Positions 42,830 through 55,360 of a stretch of DNA of 64,000 bases are shown here, piece by piece. Each line of letters starts with the position of its first letter. Position 1 is the stretch's first letter. The notes beneath the pieces are model-generated. The model saw only the letters and a list, made by a program, of their open reading frames with translations, did no database searches and was not told where the DNA came from. The position numbers and the translations under genes are program-made. Source of the stretch: Polyporus tsugae (taxonomy: Eukaryota; Basidiomycota; Agaricomycetes; Polyporales; Polyporaceae); the NCBI GenBank assembly GCA_024305745.1, contig JAHRBS010000006.1:2501-66500 (forward strand). The letters are read 5' to 3'.

Positions 42830-43570
42830 TGTTGGAGAACGCCACCGTTGTGTCGACGTCGTGTCCGGCAAGACTCTCGTAGTCTGAGTCTACGAATGGT
42901 ATGCCGCGGTTCTCACACCACCCCGAGGGGGCCGGGATGACCATCTGTCGAGGACCGATGGCATTCGACTCTACGACACCTGTGAAGGAGCGCAGACATC
43001 TCGAGCGCACTGGCACGCTCCTGGAATGTCCTGCGCAGTACTCATCGGGCTCACTGCAGGCACACCGATCGGAGGCGTTGCCGTTCTCGCGATCCTGCTT
43101 TGGCTGGTGCGGGTACCGCCGACGGACGGGGAAACCGACTCGGAGGGTCCCTGAAAGATTTCCTCCGAAAGTGACTCGCCGTCTCTCTAGTATATCCAGC
43201 CTCGCTCATCGATATCGCGCCCCCTTCGCCATGCATGCGCCGTACGCCTGACCCAATAACGCGTGGCGAGTCATCCCGGCGATTCCGCCGGCGAGTCTCA
43301 GACGCTCTTCAGCAGCACCCCCTCAGTGTCGCGCGTCCCATGTCGTTGTCAGACGGAGACTTCGTTAGCTCGCGCTCCGACCGGTCCGAGATGGCGTTTA
43401 GACGGTCGATGGACGGAGGCGTGACCGTCGCAGGTGGGCCGGGTGTGGTGACGGCGGCGGGGACGTGCCGACGATCTCGGAAACGGAGATCGTCGTCAAG
43501 AGTAGGCTGCCTCCGGCATATCAGGCGTACGATGCGATGCGGCCTGAAGCTGAAGCCGGAGGCGCGAGCC
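42830..43570 (+). pseudogene. Decayed single-pass membrane-protein gene
   Basis: Fragments in shifting frames match the gene at 48572-50053: GMSCAVLIGLTAG...VLAILLWLV (membrane segment, about 43025-43110), then RRSMDGGVTVAGGPG (about 43400-43440) and KSRLPPAYQAYD (about 43490-43530). The extracellular part is not recognisable and no continuous frame exists. Confidence 0.65.
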
Positions 43571-43813
43571 CGAGGAATCGGCGAGGATACCAGGATTGCG
43601 CCTTGCCACTTCGCGGCGAAGTGTTTGGTGCGCATGCGATGGACTCGATAAACCCACCCCCCGTTTGTTCATGAAGTTTGAGCGTGGACATCGCTAGCAA
43701 TAAAGTAAACATTTCTGTATGACAGTCAGGCGATGCTGTGATCGTCATACAACTGTGTCCGTAAAAGCGCAGTTCGTAAAAGCCGTAGTCAGTAAAAGTG
43801 TAAAACGTACATG

Positions 43814-45344
43814 TCAATCCTCCCCGAAGTCCGACGAATAAGGAGGAGGAAGAGTGGAGCCGTCCGACTCGGACATGCTAAGCTGGTCGACGTCCGAGTC
43901 GTCTGCCCGCACCTCCCCAGCTCTCCCTCCCCCTAACCTCACCCCTCCATGTTTCGTGTCTTCTAAGACTATGATGTTCGACCTCAAGAGCAGGCCTGGC
44001 GCGGCGTTCCTCAGGGATAACAGCAGCATCCGTCTCCGTTTGTCCGTTTCCATTTCGCCCGCCGCCCGGTCTGTTAACGTTAACGTTCCTGTTCAGGCCC
44101 CACATTTCACGAAGCAGTTTCTCGGCCTCGACAACTCCGTTAACGCTCTCTCGATGGGCCCGATGAGATACTAGATCCCCGGCGCGGTCCGTTGCACCTG
44201 TGTCCATCATGGATGAGGCGCGAGCCACCAATGAACCTGTCGGACAAATGCCTGAGTCGCTGACGAAAGCCGCCCCACAAGATCCACTCACTGTTACCGT
44301 TTGCCCGCGTGCGTGCTTCCGGGTCCTCGTCCGTCTCATGATACTTGCTCCGGTCACCGTTGTGCGTGCGGTCTGCCACGTCCGAGGACTCGGATGCCGT
44401 GTCTCCGTGTGAACTCGAGTTTCGAATTCGTGACCCACGACGCGCTACCGACAGAGAGCCGGCGCCGCCGCAACCGCGTCAGCCTCGAAAACAGAGCTTC
44501 GAAAACAAGCGACACTGACCCGGGGACAGGTCCGCACCCGGGCCCGCGGTCGGCGCGCGCCTTCTGCGCCGTCGACGTCGCTTGATGTGCAACAACGACG
44601 CCAATACCAGAGAGGTCGCAACAACACTCGTCGCTGCCGCGATGCCGGCAGCAGCCCCGGTGCCGAGACGAGGTCGACGGGCAGATGGAGCTGAAGTGGT
44701 CGAATTTGATACAGCGGCGGCCGGGCCACCGGAAGACGTACTAGCAGTTGTGGTCGCAGTATTAGTAGGCACAGCGGATGGCGCAAGGCCCGAGGGTGTG
44801 GCGAAAGGCCGAGCTGCTTGCGACTCGGATGGGCGTGCCGTGGGGGTGGGGATGTGGGTTGAACCTGGCGGCGCCGAGTCGGGCGAGCTGGAGCTAACGC
44901 CGACTGAGGGGACGTGTACTGTGGAATCCGTTGAAGAGGAAGTAGTAGAAGCGCCACTGGTGTCGGGCGGCCCAATGAGGCATTCATTGTCCGATCCAGG
45001 CTGCACAACGAATGCAGCGCTGAGTCCGGAAACAGATTCGGAACCCCACACCATACGACAGTATGTGCAGGAAAATCTGCTGAGCTCCACGTGAAGAAAG
45101 AAGCATTGGTTGGCCCCAAATGGCGCTGGCCTGGGCCACCTCCTTGCTCGATCAGGTTCACAAAGAAGGGGGGAGTGCCACCCGTCCAAGAAAAGGTGAA
45201 TGGCTCGCATTGAACTGGAGGGGGGTTAATTGAATTGAGGGTGATGTTGGTTTGGTCGAGTGAATGGACTGGGAGGACGGTGCCGAAAAGAAGTATGAAC
45301 TGCACAAGGAGCGCCGCGCCGGACGGAAATATCGGAGGAGCCAT
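43814..45344 (-). pseudogene. WTGGTPPF-type membrane protein gene with a frameshift
   Basis: From ATG 45344: signal peptide MAPPIFPSGAALLVQFILLF, then INPPPVQCEPFTFSWTGGTPPF and FPAHTVV. After this the frame changes near 45045-45060, inside TATGGTGTGGGGTT, and continues as SESVSGLSAAFVVQPGSDNE with a Ser/Thr/Pro-rich stalk, a membrane segment (AAAGIAAATSVVATSLVLASLL) and an Arg run (HIKRRRRRRRR). The tail appears to continue through an intron near 44460-44520 into EKLLREMWGLN and ends in STLPPPYSSDF at 43814. A two-base slip in a GT run would explain the break, so it could also be a sequencing error. Family: surface proteins as at 26859. Confidence 0.65.
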
Positions 45345-46749
45345 TATTGGTGCGAGCCTGCTCCGAGTCGGGGATGATGTCGCGGTTGGTGCGCAAAAGG
45401 GGGTGACTAGAGGGCCGTCCGAGCAATGATGGAGCAGCCTCGACTTGTAATTTCTGACAATATTCTCGACGTGAACAACATTCTCGACGCTTGAAGTGAA
45501 GTATGTCTCGCTTACCAGAAGTGAGCCTTGGGTGGGGCCGGGGACAGAACGGGAGCGACGCCGTCGTGTGGAAGGTCCTTGCGCGAGTCGGGTAAGTGAG
45601 AATCATACCTCGCGATGACTGCGAGTAGTCAGGATATAAAGGAAACGCGAAGGATCCGAATCATGACGGCCTGACCATGCGGCGTTGATTGTTGTGAGCA
45701 AGGAGGACGAAGAACTAAGATGGACGGCATGGACGTACTAGATCGGAAGGCACTCCCTTCTGATTCTCGCACCCCGAGGTAGCAAGAGTTGAGGTACAGT
45801 CATTCTGAGAAGCATCAACAGAAGACATGCCTATGACTACAAGTAGACCGAACGGCAACTGTCGTGACAAGATTAAGATACGAAGGGGGTGGTCGGTCGC
45901 AGTTCGTATAACCAGATCGCGCTGAATGGTGGATTGGATGATCCACTGAGTGACACGAGCGAACGAGATGAGTGATCTAAAGACCGGCTATGCACATGGA
46001 GCACAGGATATAAAACGCGCATTCTTGGCCAGAGGCGTGCCACCCCGTCATAGGCCTCCATCGCAAGCCGACGCAAGCTCCTCGTCCTGAGCCTCGGGAC
46101 AGCATTTGACGAGGGGGTCGCTGGGTGAATGAGGGACGGAACGAATGGTGTCGCAGCCGAGGAAATATACGCGTAAGGTCGTATCCAAGTTGGATGCGGT
46201 GCAGTCTATCGACCCTTCGAACACCGTGGAGGTGTCCTGGAAAAGTGCAAGGTCCAGGAGCGCGTTCGATGATGTGGTCTATGGGCGAGTAAGTTAAAAT
46301 ATGAGTATGGACATATCAAACACGTTACCAGCCATGGTTACTACCACTCGAGTTTGGATTCTGGCGCGTGGAAAGTCCTATATCTCCCTAGGACTGAAAT
46401 ATCTAAGCTACGAGCGGGAGCGGGGAGAACTTGAAGGCGACTCGGAAGCACGCCATCGCCACGAATGGTCCGTCCATGCGAGTGCGAGTAGCTCTGTGGT
46501 ATCAATCCTCTCTGCCATCTGGGCGGGTGGCGCTCACCGGATGCTCCGAATCTTTTCGACGTCGCGGGTGACTTAGAGACAACATACCCTAGCGGATGGT
46601 CCGTGCCCAGTCATAGTGTAAGTGGTAGTGGCAACGTGCAAACCGAGGACACATCCCTGAACATACCGGCGATAGGTGATGCGAAGCCTATCAATAGGGG
46701 GCATGAGAAGCAGCGCATACAGTACGGCAAACACTCACCCGCACCGAGC
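45345..46749. other. 1.4-kb spacer, nothing recognised
   Basis: No domain-bearing frame, repeat or RNA gene seen on either strand. Confidence 0.4.
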
Positions 46750-47375
46750 CCTCACACCAGCTATCCCAGCTCCTCCAAATACCCTCCGAGTCGGCTCGAA
46801 TCTACCCTTGAGCTCAATCGTCGACGACGTCGTACTCGCAGCGGCGATGAGCCTCTGCGGCCGGCCTCTCGCCGGCTTCAAGCTCTCTTCCGTCCCGCGC
46901 GCCGCCCCATCCTCGAACACGAACCGCCCCGTGGGCACCTACCCAGAGATCGTCGAGAAGCGCGGGGTGTGCACTTCGTTGTGCCACTGGTGGAACTTGG
47001 CGACGTGCTCCTCTAGGATGTCCATTGCGAAGCTGCTTATATACGGCCCGGGCGTAGGCGTCGCCGTCCGATGGCGGGCACACGGGCTGGTGGAGGGAGT
47101 ACGCGCGGCGGTCGAGGAGGGCGAGACGGTCTATGATGTTCTCCTCGCGGTCGGAGGGGGTGTCGGCGAGGGAGTAGCAGGGAGGCTCGTTGATGGTGCC
47201 GGTGCTGTCGATGTCGTAGATGACCAGGTACGAGAACTGCTTGTTGTCGGCAGCGGTGCAGCGCGACCAAAAGTGGAAGCGGGGGAAGGGACGTAGTGGA
47301 GCGTTGTCGTACCAGTCGTTAAACTCTTCGGCAGACACGTACGGCTGAGCCAGGTTCTGAGTACACGAAAAGTAG
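46750..47375 (-). pseudogene. EthD-like gene with frameshifts
   Basis: It reads LLFVYSEPGSAV, then after a shift SAEEFNDWYDN, IDSTGTINEPP and DREENIIDRLALLDRRAYSLHQP, then again in other frames to GRFVFEDGAARGTEESLKPARGRPQR. Part of the NEHVPLR motif is deleted. At least three frame changes separate it from the intact 30645 copy. The opposite orientation and neighbouring F-box fragment suggest a duplicated block. Confidence 0.75.
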
Positions 47376-47979
47376 GCCGCTCGAGAGGGTGGAAGATGCT
47401 GCGAAGGCTAGGCCACCGCCGGATAACGTTAATTCGATGTCATCCATGCTGTAGTGGGCGTACTTGAGGCCGGGAATGCGTCATACTCTTCGCATTATGT
47501 AGCCCACGAGACAAGCAGTTAAGCAGCATCACTGCGGGGTGTGATGAGGCAGAGATCAGCCGTAGGAAGATTGAGAAATGTGCGTATTCGAGGGGAAGAT
47601 GTCGGGAGTTGCAACGTTGAGCGCGTGAGCGCTGCTGCACGGAAGGCTGAGCATTGTCGATAGACGCTTGAACACAACACACACAAACAACGCGTTTGTC
47701 GTGGCCGTTCGGCGAACCCGGCGAGTTTTTGTTTTTTTTTTACATAACTCCCTCTGACATCCATGTCTTTCACCTTCATCTACATGGTTACATGATCTGC
47801 CAGCATGCGATGTGGGTCGACAAGTTTGAATTGAATTTGAGGGTGCATGCGACATATATAACTGTGACCAATCGGATGCAACATGCGCACTGACATCGTC
47901 GCACACTGGCAGAGATGTCGCCCTGGAGCCACTCCGTCTCACGGCTCGAAATCTCTCGTGACCTCCCTCACTTATGTTC
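47376..47979. other. Spacer between two pseudogenes
   Basis: No gene or repeat recognised. Confidence 0.35.
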
Positions 47980-48215
47980 TTTCCCTAGTCTTCCGACGGC
48001 TCGTCGTCCAGTACCACGCGCGAGTCGGGAAACACCAATCTATGCTTGACGACGGGAAAGCGCTCGAGCTCGATACCATCCTATCCCCGGAGGCGTTCCC
48101 GCAGCTGAAGGAAGTTGACTGGACGCTCTTATAACGGTGCGGAAGAGGACGCCGAGGAGGTGGGGATAGGCTGGGTTCGCGAGATTGGGGAGCAGATGCC
48201 TGGCTTGAGGGAATG
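47980..48215 (+). pseudogene. C-terminal fragment of an F-box-like gene
   Basis: FRRLVVQYHARVGKHQ...LDTILSPEAFPQLKEVDWTLL matches the C-terminal part of the 51275 gene (LDAILTPEAFPQLREVTWTV). A second frame holds WVREIGEQMPGLRE. The N-terminal two thirds are missing. Confidence 0.75.
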
Positions 48216-48571
48216 ATCGTCGTCTGCGTGCACGGCCGTGTGGAAGGTGCGAGTTTCGGGCCGGCTGCATTGTGCTGGGAACGTCATGGACGTCATTGAC
48301 ATCTGTCGGGTTGCTTCCAGGGGAATGTGACTTTGGTTGACGCGTAAAAGATGCGAACTCTGGCTTGCGACATGGGGAGAATTCGACCGGCATTGACTTA
48401 GAACAGGGGGCGCGATATTGTTACTGTTCAGGAAGACACGCTGTACATACAGGATTCTTGTCGAGATCGAGCCAGCCGCGCGGTCCGTTGCACTGACTTA
48501 TGATCCGTACGAAAGGACCCGTCACGTCCACGTCAAAAGTACAAGCACACTTCAGAAGTAGTACGGCCTAC

Positions 48572-50053
48572 TCACGCCGCACCGTACGCCTGATACACCG
48601 GGGGCAGCCTGCTCTTGATGCTCTGCGCCTCCGAGATCGACGGCGCGTCCCCGCCGGACAGGCCCGGCCCGCCCGCGAGCGTCACGCCTCCGTCCATCGA
48701 CCGTCTATGCGTCATTTGGGACTCCCGGTCGGCGTACGACTCGACGAGATCCGTGAGAGCAGATGCGGGGCGCGAGATACGGGGCCCGGTGCCGAGCGTG
48801 GCGGAATACTGCGAGTCGCGGAACGACGCGCCATAAGTCGATGCGTCGGGGTGCAGCAGCATATCCTGGCCGGAAGGTGTCGCTGCGACACGTACAGTAG
48901 GGAGGAGCGATGAGCAAAGTCTTGGTCTGAACGCGACACGGACGATGCGGGGACTCACAGCTCGAGAAGGGATACGGGACGCCTCCGCGTCCGAGTCGGC
49001 TCTGCCTCCGGCGGCACCAGTACCAGAACACGAGCAGGATCGTGAGAACCGCGAAGGCCGCGATGCCTGCGATGAGCCCGATGAGGGCCTCGCGGGACAT
49101 TCCAGTTGCGTGCGCTTGGGATGCCACGGGGCCTGGAGGTGGGGTAGTAGCAGCTACGTTCGAAGATGATGTGGAGGAGGAGGATGGTGGGAGGGGCCCG
49201 GAGGATAACGGAGGAGTGATTGTGGCGGACGGGGGAGCCGTGGACATCAAAGAAGCGTTGATGTTCGATACAGACGCGTTTAGGGGGGAGGGCGTCGAAA
49301 GTTTGGAAGTCGAAGAGGTGCTCGCCGTAGCAATCGCGGCGTCATTTATCGTGCTAGAGCTGGTGCCCTTATGGGTTGTGCGGGTCGACGACGACGGCGT
49401 AGTGGTCTTGGCGGGGGATGACGTTGTCGTGGTTGTCGTCGTCGTGGAGGCACGATCTCTTGCGATCCCAGACGACGCACCACCAGAGTCACCTCCGTCA
49501 TCGTCGACCAGGAAGTAATCCAACCAAAGCTCCACCCCCAAGTTCGTGATCTTGAGCGTATGCTCGCCAGCCGGAAGAGTTCCCGAATCGTAGAACGCCT
49601 GATTGTAGGCCTCGACTTGCACCGCTTGAGGAGGGAGGAACGTCGTCGGTTCGCCGCCATCGATCGCGTACTGCGATTGCATGCTCCACGTCCCGACGGG
49701 TTTGAACGCGCCGAAGACCTGGACGGACGTGCCTTTACCCCAGAGAAGCAGATATGAGCCAACGTGCGTGGACCATACGTCTGGAACGGGCCACACAAGG
49801 GGGATGTCGACGACTCACCTGTGAAAGTGAACGTCACCGTCGAGCCTGACAGGTTTCCCCAGGTGAGCGTGCCGTCCCAAGTCGGCGCCGGCTGGTCAAG
49901 GAATCCCATCCACGCGCCATCCCATTGGACGCTAGTGCGATCCCAATCATCGACGATCAACGAGTTGGCGAGAGTATGTGGGTAGCTGCTAGCAATTGAC
50001 AGAATGAGCGTGAAAGTAAGAAAGGAGCGACTCGGACGAGCGTTGGGGAGCAT
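48572..50053 (-). CDS. Secreted-domain single-pass membrane protein, 439 aa
   Basis: Exons (minus) 50053-49819, 49732-48959 and 48882-48572; both introns are GT-AG and in frame. The start MLPNARPSRSFLTFTLILSI gives a signal peptide. The ectodomain (about 30-170) reads SLIVDDWDRTSVQWDGAW, TLTWGNLSGSTVTFTFTG, TSVQVFG...EHTLKITNLGVELWLDYF, a jelly-roll, galactose-binding-like pattern frequent in fungal surface proteins. A long Ser/Thr stalk, the membrane segment ALIGLIAGIAAFAVLTILLVFWYW and a tail with RRSMDGGVTLAGGPG and SRLPPVYQAY follow. Likely a carbohydrate- or ligand-binding sensor at the plasma membrane; the ligand is unknown. About 48216-48571 is non-coding. Confidence 0.85.
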
Positions 50054-51274
50054 GGTGGCGAGCGAGAGAGACACTACGCACACAAGGACGGTGCTCCCGC
50101 TGGCCCCCTGGGAGCGACCCTATGCGCCATGCCCTGGACGATGAAGCGTACAGTACGGGAGATACATCTGCGCCATCAGGAAGGAGATGGGGGACGGAGT
50201 GGTTCCTGAGTTCCGCGCATGATCCCTCCCACCCCGGCCTGTTGCCCGCAAATTCGGCGGTCTATGTGAGGGGCATCGCGTCGGTCGACCAGATGTCTCC
50301 TGATGGGACTGTGCGAAGGTTTACTTAGTAAGGCGCATACGATGAGGATGCTGACCGTTTGGGACCGGAGCCCGTATTCATTTTCCCTCGTATAAGTACA
50401 GGAACTATCGCGAAAGACGTGCTGTGGTCACAGAATCGCGTAATCCCGCTGATGATGGGAACGCTGCGTTTCTGTTTCTTGGTCTTCCTTGTAGTTGAGT
50501 GGGTCGGACGCGACGGAAGGGGAGAGGCTTGCCCGGGAGCGTGGCAGCACAGATTCGAATCGTGCCATGTTACAGTACAGCATCTGTTATGGATAGTTAG
50601 CGATGACTGTAACGGGGAAATTGCCTAGCCCCACGATCCATCTCAGACAACCACGTTCTGATACACGGAATAGATCAAAGTAAGCAGTGCATGCAGACTG
50701 CGGCGAACACGATCGGACTATGACTGCAGATTCCGGATGCCTATTGAAAGTAGAAATGAACAGACACAGTACCCATGTTAGAACGTTAAAACGCACAATA
50801 ATGGGACGGCACCCTGCGCATCGATGACTCGGAGTCGCATATGTATCTGCTCCGGATCCAGTTCGAGTCTGAGCTATATTGTAGCCACGGTGAAGCGTCT
50901 GAGGACGGGAAACAACTACCAATATCGCAGAAAAGACTCACCTGCAAGCACAATAGTCACGGTCTCGAATCCCCGATACGAGATCGCGAGCAAACACCAC
51001 AAGTTCAAGTAGAAACCGCGGCGTCGTGGACGAGAGCGCTAGCCAACCCTAGTACCGTGACTGGCAGGCTCGTCGCCGGCTGTCTCCGTACAAGCGCCGT
51101 GTATAACACTAGCCTCGTGGCGGTAAGCGCTTGAGCAAGTTGTCTTTGCGGCTGACGCCAGTACTTGGGACCCCTTCCTGTACGCTGACAGAGTCATAGG
51201 CCTACAGTACGTCCACCAATACTGTTTTCGTGGGGTATCCGCTTGCAACTTTAACCACCTTCTTTCCGAAGGAC
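50054..51274. other. 1.2-kb spacer, nothing recognised
   Basis: Between a leftward membrane-protein gene and a rightward F-box gene, so it should contain both promoters. No clear TATA box or repeat was identified. Confidence 0.35.
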
Positions 51275-52674
51275 ATGCCTTCTACTAGCATCGACTCCCC
51301 CGGAAAGGAGCCTCCCGTCTCACCCACCGGTGCCGAGACCCTCGTCGTGACGAACTTGAATCATCCAGTGCTCCCTCCAGACATCGACATCCTCCTGCTC
51401 ATAGTCGACGCTGTGGGAGAGAGCGATCACTCCATTAGAACTCGAAACAGACAACTATGCGCTCTTGCTCTGACCTGTCGCTCTCTTCGGAGACCGTCGC
51501 AAGCCCTTCTCTTCAACAGTCCCTTCCTCTACAACCAGCACAAATACGCAACCTTTTCTCGTGCTCTCGATGACTCCCCAGAGCTTTCCCACCTGGTCCG
51601 AAACATCACACTCGACGTGAGCAACCCCAGAGACAGAGACGAAGACATGCCCCTCCCTCCTTACCTCGTTGCCCGGCTGACAAACCTCGAATCGGTGGAC
51701 TTTAGGGGCGATTGGGACCCAACGTGGCCTTTCCCCACCCCTCACAGAGTGTTATCTTTTATCAAGCTGTTCGGCGTCCTCAGCCCAACGCTCACCAGGC
51801 TCACACTCGTCGGCTTCGAGTGCGAAGGTTTCGAAGAGCTCGTTCGGCTGGTGTGGTCCTTCCCTTACATCACCTCCCTCACACTCGGATCCTTCATGTG
51901 GAGCGACCCACGCCATGGAAGCGACCATCACTCCCTCCCGGCTGTCGAGCGGTACCCCCGCCGTGCACCCCACCTAACATCGCTCACGGTCAGTCTCTCG
52001 TCTTACGTTCCCGGGCTTGCGCTGACGCACGTTGGACAGCTGTACCTGTACTCCCGCCTGAACATGGCCCTCCCCGTGTGGGGAGAATGCGTGCGGGACT
52101 TGACCCTCTATTCCGCGAACCGGGTCGACAACATTGAGGGTGCGTGCCAAGCCCTAGGTCAGACGTCGCATCGACAATAACGTTGACGCATCTGCAGGCA
52201 TATCCGCCTTCCGCGCGCTGGAGTCACTCTGCCTCGGGTTCTACAGGGCCGATTTCGGCCCCCTCGTCCTCGCGCTGAGCTCCATACGTTCCCCGGCTTT
52301 CCGACTCCTGGCCGTCAAGCATCACATGACGAAGGGGGAGACACGCGCATCCACGCTCGCCCAGATCGAAGATCTGGATCTCGACGCCATCTTGACCCCC
52401 GAGGCGTTCCCGCAGCTGAGAGAGGTCACTTGGACGGTCATCTTCCCCAAATATCCCAACGCCAGTGCTGGCGAAGGAGAGCCAAAGGAAGAGGAACTGG
52501 CCTGGGTGAGCGACATCGGGGAGCAGATGCCTGGGGTGCGGGATAGCGGGCTGCTGAGGTGCAAGATCGCGAGGGGTGAGTGTTCCAGCCAGCGATGCTG
52601 TTTTGGTGTTGTTCTTTGAAAGTACTGACCTGACGTCTGCCATCGCGTTGCACTCAGATGGAGATGAAGCGTAG
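51275..52674 (+). CDS. F-box-like protein, 419 aa
   Basis: Exons 51275-52139, 52198-52575 and 52658-52674. The start is ATG in AGGACATGCC (MPSTSIDSPGKEP). An F-box-like motif, PPDIDILLLIVDAV...LCALALTCRSLRRPSQALLF, lies at about 35-85. It is followed by leucine-rich, beta/alpha-like repeats (HLVRNITLDVS, LESVDFRGDW, LTRLTLVGF, ITSLTLGSF, LTSLTVSLSS, FRALESLCLGF) to about residue 370 and a short acidic end. It probably acts as a substrate adaptor of an SCF ubiquitin ligase in cytosol or nucleus; the target is unknown. The third exon is tiny (DGDEA stop). It is the only intact copy of this family in the window. Confidence 0.85.
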
Positions 52675-52987
52675 TACTATGAGCCTGCTAACGGACGATT
52701 GCGGGGTTAGCGCAAGGAGCTGACGATCCACCCGTGTAAAATTGGGGCGTGACCATACTTAGTTTCTTGTTTCGTAGATCAGCTTCGCTAGCACGGCATT
52801 AATATTTGTGCAGTGGTGCGCGCGAGGTTATGGGAGCACTTTGATCAACCACTCGAAGGGGAGCAGGGCAAGTAGTACGCGCGATCGCGCGCGGATCGTC
52901 TTACAAGCGGCTAAGTAGCAGACAAAATTACGAAAGTACATTATATTAAAAGTCAGATATATAGATTTGGAGTTCCGCTAGAACGAT
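52675..52987. other. AT-richer spacer
   Basis: No gene recognised. Near 52930-52970 the sequence is unusually AT-rich for this window. Confidence 0.35.
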
Positions 52988-53165
52988 GAAGTATCCCAAC
53001 TAACTTGGCCTTCTCCGACCCGTCGCCTCCCATTCTCTTCCCCATCATGCACTACGAAACAATCCACGAGTTCTATACATACGACCGTATACAGCTGACA
53101 CAAAGGTGGCAATGTGGACAATCCGCTGCAAACGTCGTCGTCTGCATCGCCCAATGGATCTTCTT
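52988..53165 (+). repeat. Left copy of a direct repeat around the retroelement
   Basis: About 178 bp, closely similar to 55171-55360 (shared start GAAGT.TCCCAACTAA, shared end TTCTT). It contains both the end of the retroelement fragment and the last codons of the membrane-protein gene next to the right copy. It is therefore a duplicated junction and not a simple LTR. Confidence 0.85.
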
Positions 53166-53629
53166 GGGTTTAGGCAGGAGGTTACACAAAATAAATCACC
53201 CAGCGTGCGAGTGCTGGCTGCACCCGGCTACTGCGCTGTCCCGTACACCCGCTGGTGTATCTGTCTCCTCGTCAGGAGTCAGGAGCATCGGAACAACGCG
53301 ATGCCTGGCTTATGTAGCGGCGTCGGGGACCACGTCCCCCCAGCTCAGCTCAGGGACTTTGCTCGCCGCCACCAGCACACCTTTGCGACGTTCGACGTAT
53401 CTTTTCGCTATACACTCAACACAACATCCCTCGAATCACCAGATGAAGTCACAGAATGGTGGGATCGGCGAACTCCAGCCCGCTCCGAGAGCGTGCGGCA
53501 ATCAATCACCAAGTGCGAGCAAGTCGTCGAGGGTTACCGATGCAGGCAAATGTCGTGAGTACAAGCCGTCCGAGTCCTCGCGTCCACGTTGTCTACCGAA
53601 CCGTCAATTCTTCCCTCGGCTCCTATCTT

Positions 53630-55284
53630 GCCCGACTCGACGACGCAGACAGAATTAGGAAGGAGGCCGGAAGAGAACTCGAGAAGCGATTCAGCGATGG
53701 AGCTGAGGGCCAGCAGAATGAGGGAGGAGGACCTGAGGCCGACAGGATGGGACCGGGTCCAACCAGACGAACCAGGGTCAGTCCACTTCGCAATCCACCT
53801 TACGATCTTGCCACAGAGCGAACCGCCGTGAGGCGCTAGTCCCGCCACTGCTAAAGAAAGATCTCGCAGCCCGCCTTACGAGTCTGACTCCGACGGACAC
53901 AAGGACAAGCAGCGAAGACCTGACCCCGCAAAGTTTGCCTGGGGGAGCCCGGGCACCCAGTCCGACGAGCTCCTTAGGCAACAGCTCAGGAAGACTCTCA
54001 AATATCTACGCGAGTACGGAAAGGACATCAAGTTCTCCAAATGCAACCTCATTAACTCTGCTGGAGCGCCTGAGTTCCCCGACGCCAAATGGAACAACAT
54101 CCTCCTCGGAAAACCTCTCGACCTCGACCACGTCCTCAGCAACCAATATGTTCCCACGTCCGAAGACAAGCACATCGAACATATTGGAGACGTCGAGCTC
54201 CGCTACCGCTCCTGCCTCCAGCGACTGGGTCATCGCTTGGCAGCGCACTGCCCTCGCGACCACATATGCCTTCCCACACAGACGAGCGGAACTTTATGCA
54301 TACCACACCCACATCTTCGGTCTCTTCACAGCTGTCGACGCACTCTTTGACGACCGTGTCCTCCACTATGATCGCGCGGTCCGCAAGCGCGTCGGTTCTG
54401 TCCGCAACCTCCTACTTCCCACTTTGACCAATTCCTCCAGCCGCGCACTCAGTTCGTTGACTCTTGCGGAGCCAACGTCGTCTCTCGGCAAGAGACCTCT
54501 TCCTTCCGACCTTCAGGATGTTCGCGCAGGGACCGCGAAGCTTGCATCCGATGGAACAAGGGCATTTGCACGTCACACCCCAGCGACTGCCGTTACCGGC
54601 ACGTCTGCTCCCTTTGTGGCGGCAAATACACCAAGTGAGAGTGCCAACACGACCAGCATCAAACCCTTCCTCGATGTCGCCCACCCACGTTTCCTGCGCG
54701 GTCTTGTATGGGATGATCAGGAAGCTCCACGTCGCCGCTTTGCGGATGTGTCCCTCACTCACACTCCCGTGCCAGACGTTCCTCCTGCAGTGCGCGCCGG
54801 CCCAGTTATCAATGCTACCCTAGCCGCTCATCCCGATCTCTTCAAAGTTGTAACGCCCATTAAGGTCGACGTCCTCGCAGACCTTCTCGCTGATCATCCC
54901 AACCAACCTTTCGTCCGTTCTGTCTGCCAGGGCCTCCACGAAGGTTTTTGGCCCTACGCCGATGAGAAACATTCCCTCGTTGATTTCCGTTCCCTTGCGG
55001 GCCACATCAATTGGGCATTCAACGTCTTCCCACTGCTAGAGCCTTCCCTCTCTGAACTGTACGCAAAAATTGCCGACAAGGAGATCCGCAATGCCCCTCT
55101 CTATGTCAACAAAGCGATCCGGGATGAGCTCTCCTGGCTTGCCCACCACGTTCAATCCCTTCCCGGAGTAGAAGTGTCCCAACTAAGTACACGCCCGGCC
55201 TTCTCCGACCCGTCGCCTCCCATTCTCTTCCCCATCGTGCACTACGAAACAATCCACGAGTTCTATACGGCCGTATACAGCTGA
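53630..55284 (+). pseudogene. Frameshifted, internally deleted retroelement
   Basis: Gag-like sequence (KYLREYGKDIKFSKC, PEFPDAKWNNILLGKPLDLD) lies in one frame near 54000-54200. SDWVIAWQRTALATTYAFPHRRAEL and FGLFTAVDALF follow in another, and a zinc-binding block (CTSHPSDCRYRHVCSLCGG) near 54560-54630 in a third. PIKVDVLADLLADHPNQPFV and FWPYADEKHS precede LAGHINWAFNVFPLLEPSLSELY, which looks like the region after a reverse transcriptase. The catalytic core between them is missing. At least two frameshifts and a large deletion make it non-functional. It may be DIRS- or Ty3-like; the class cannot be decided without a search. Confidence 0.6.
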
Positions 55285-55360
55285 TACGAAGGTGGCAACG
55301 TGGACAATCCGCTGCGAACGTCGTCATCTGCATCTGAATCGCCCAATGGATCATCTTCTT
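55171..55360 (+). repeat. Right copy of the direct repeat
   Basis: Partner of 52988-53165. It spans the end of the retroelement fragment and the 3' end of the oppositely oriented membrane-protein gene (tail LPPSYQLYTAV). Confidence 0.85.

Noticed and set aside
52988..55360. LTR retrotransposon with two LTRs
   Set aside because: The repeats hold coding sequence of the retroelement end and of a neighbouring gene; they lack TG...CA ends and a primer-binding site.
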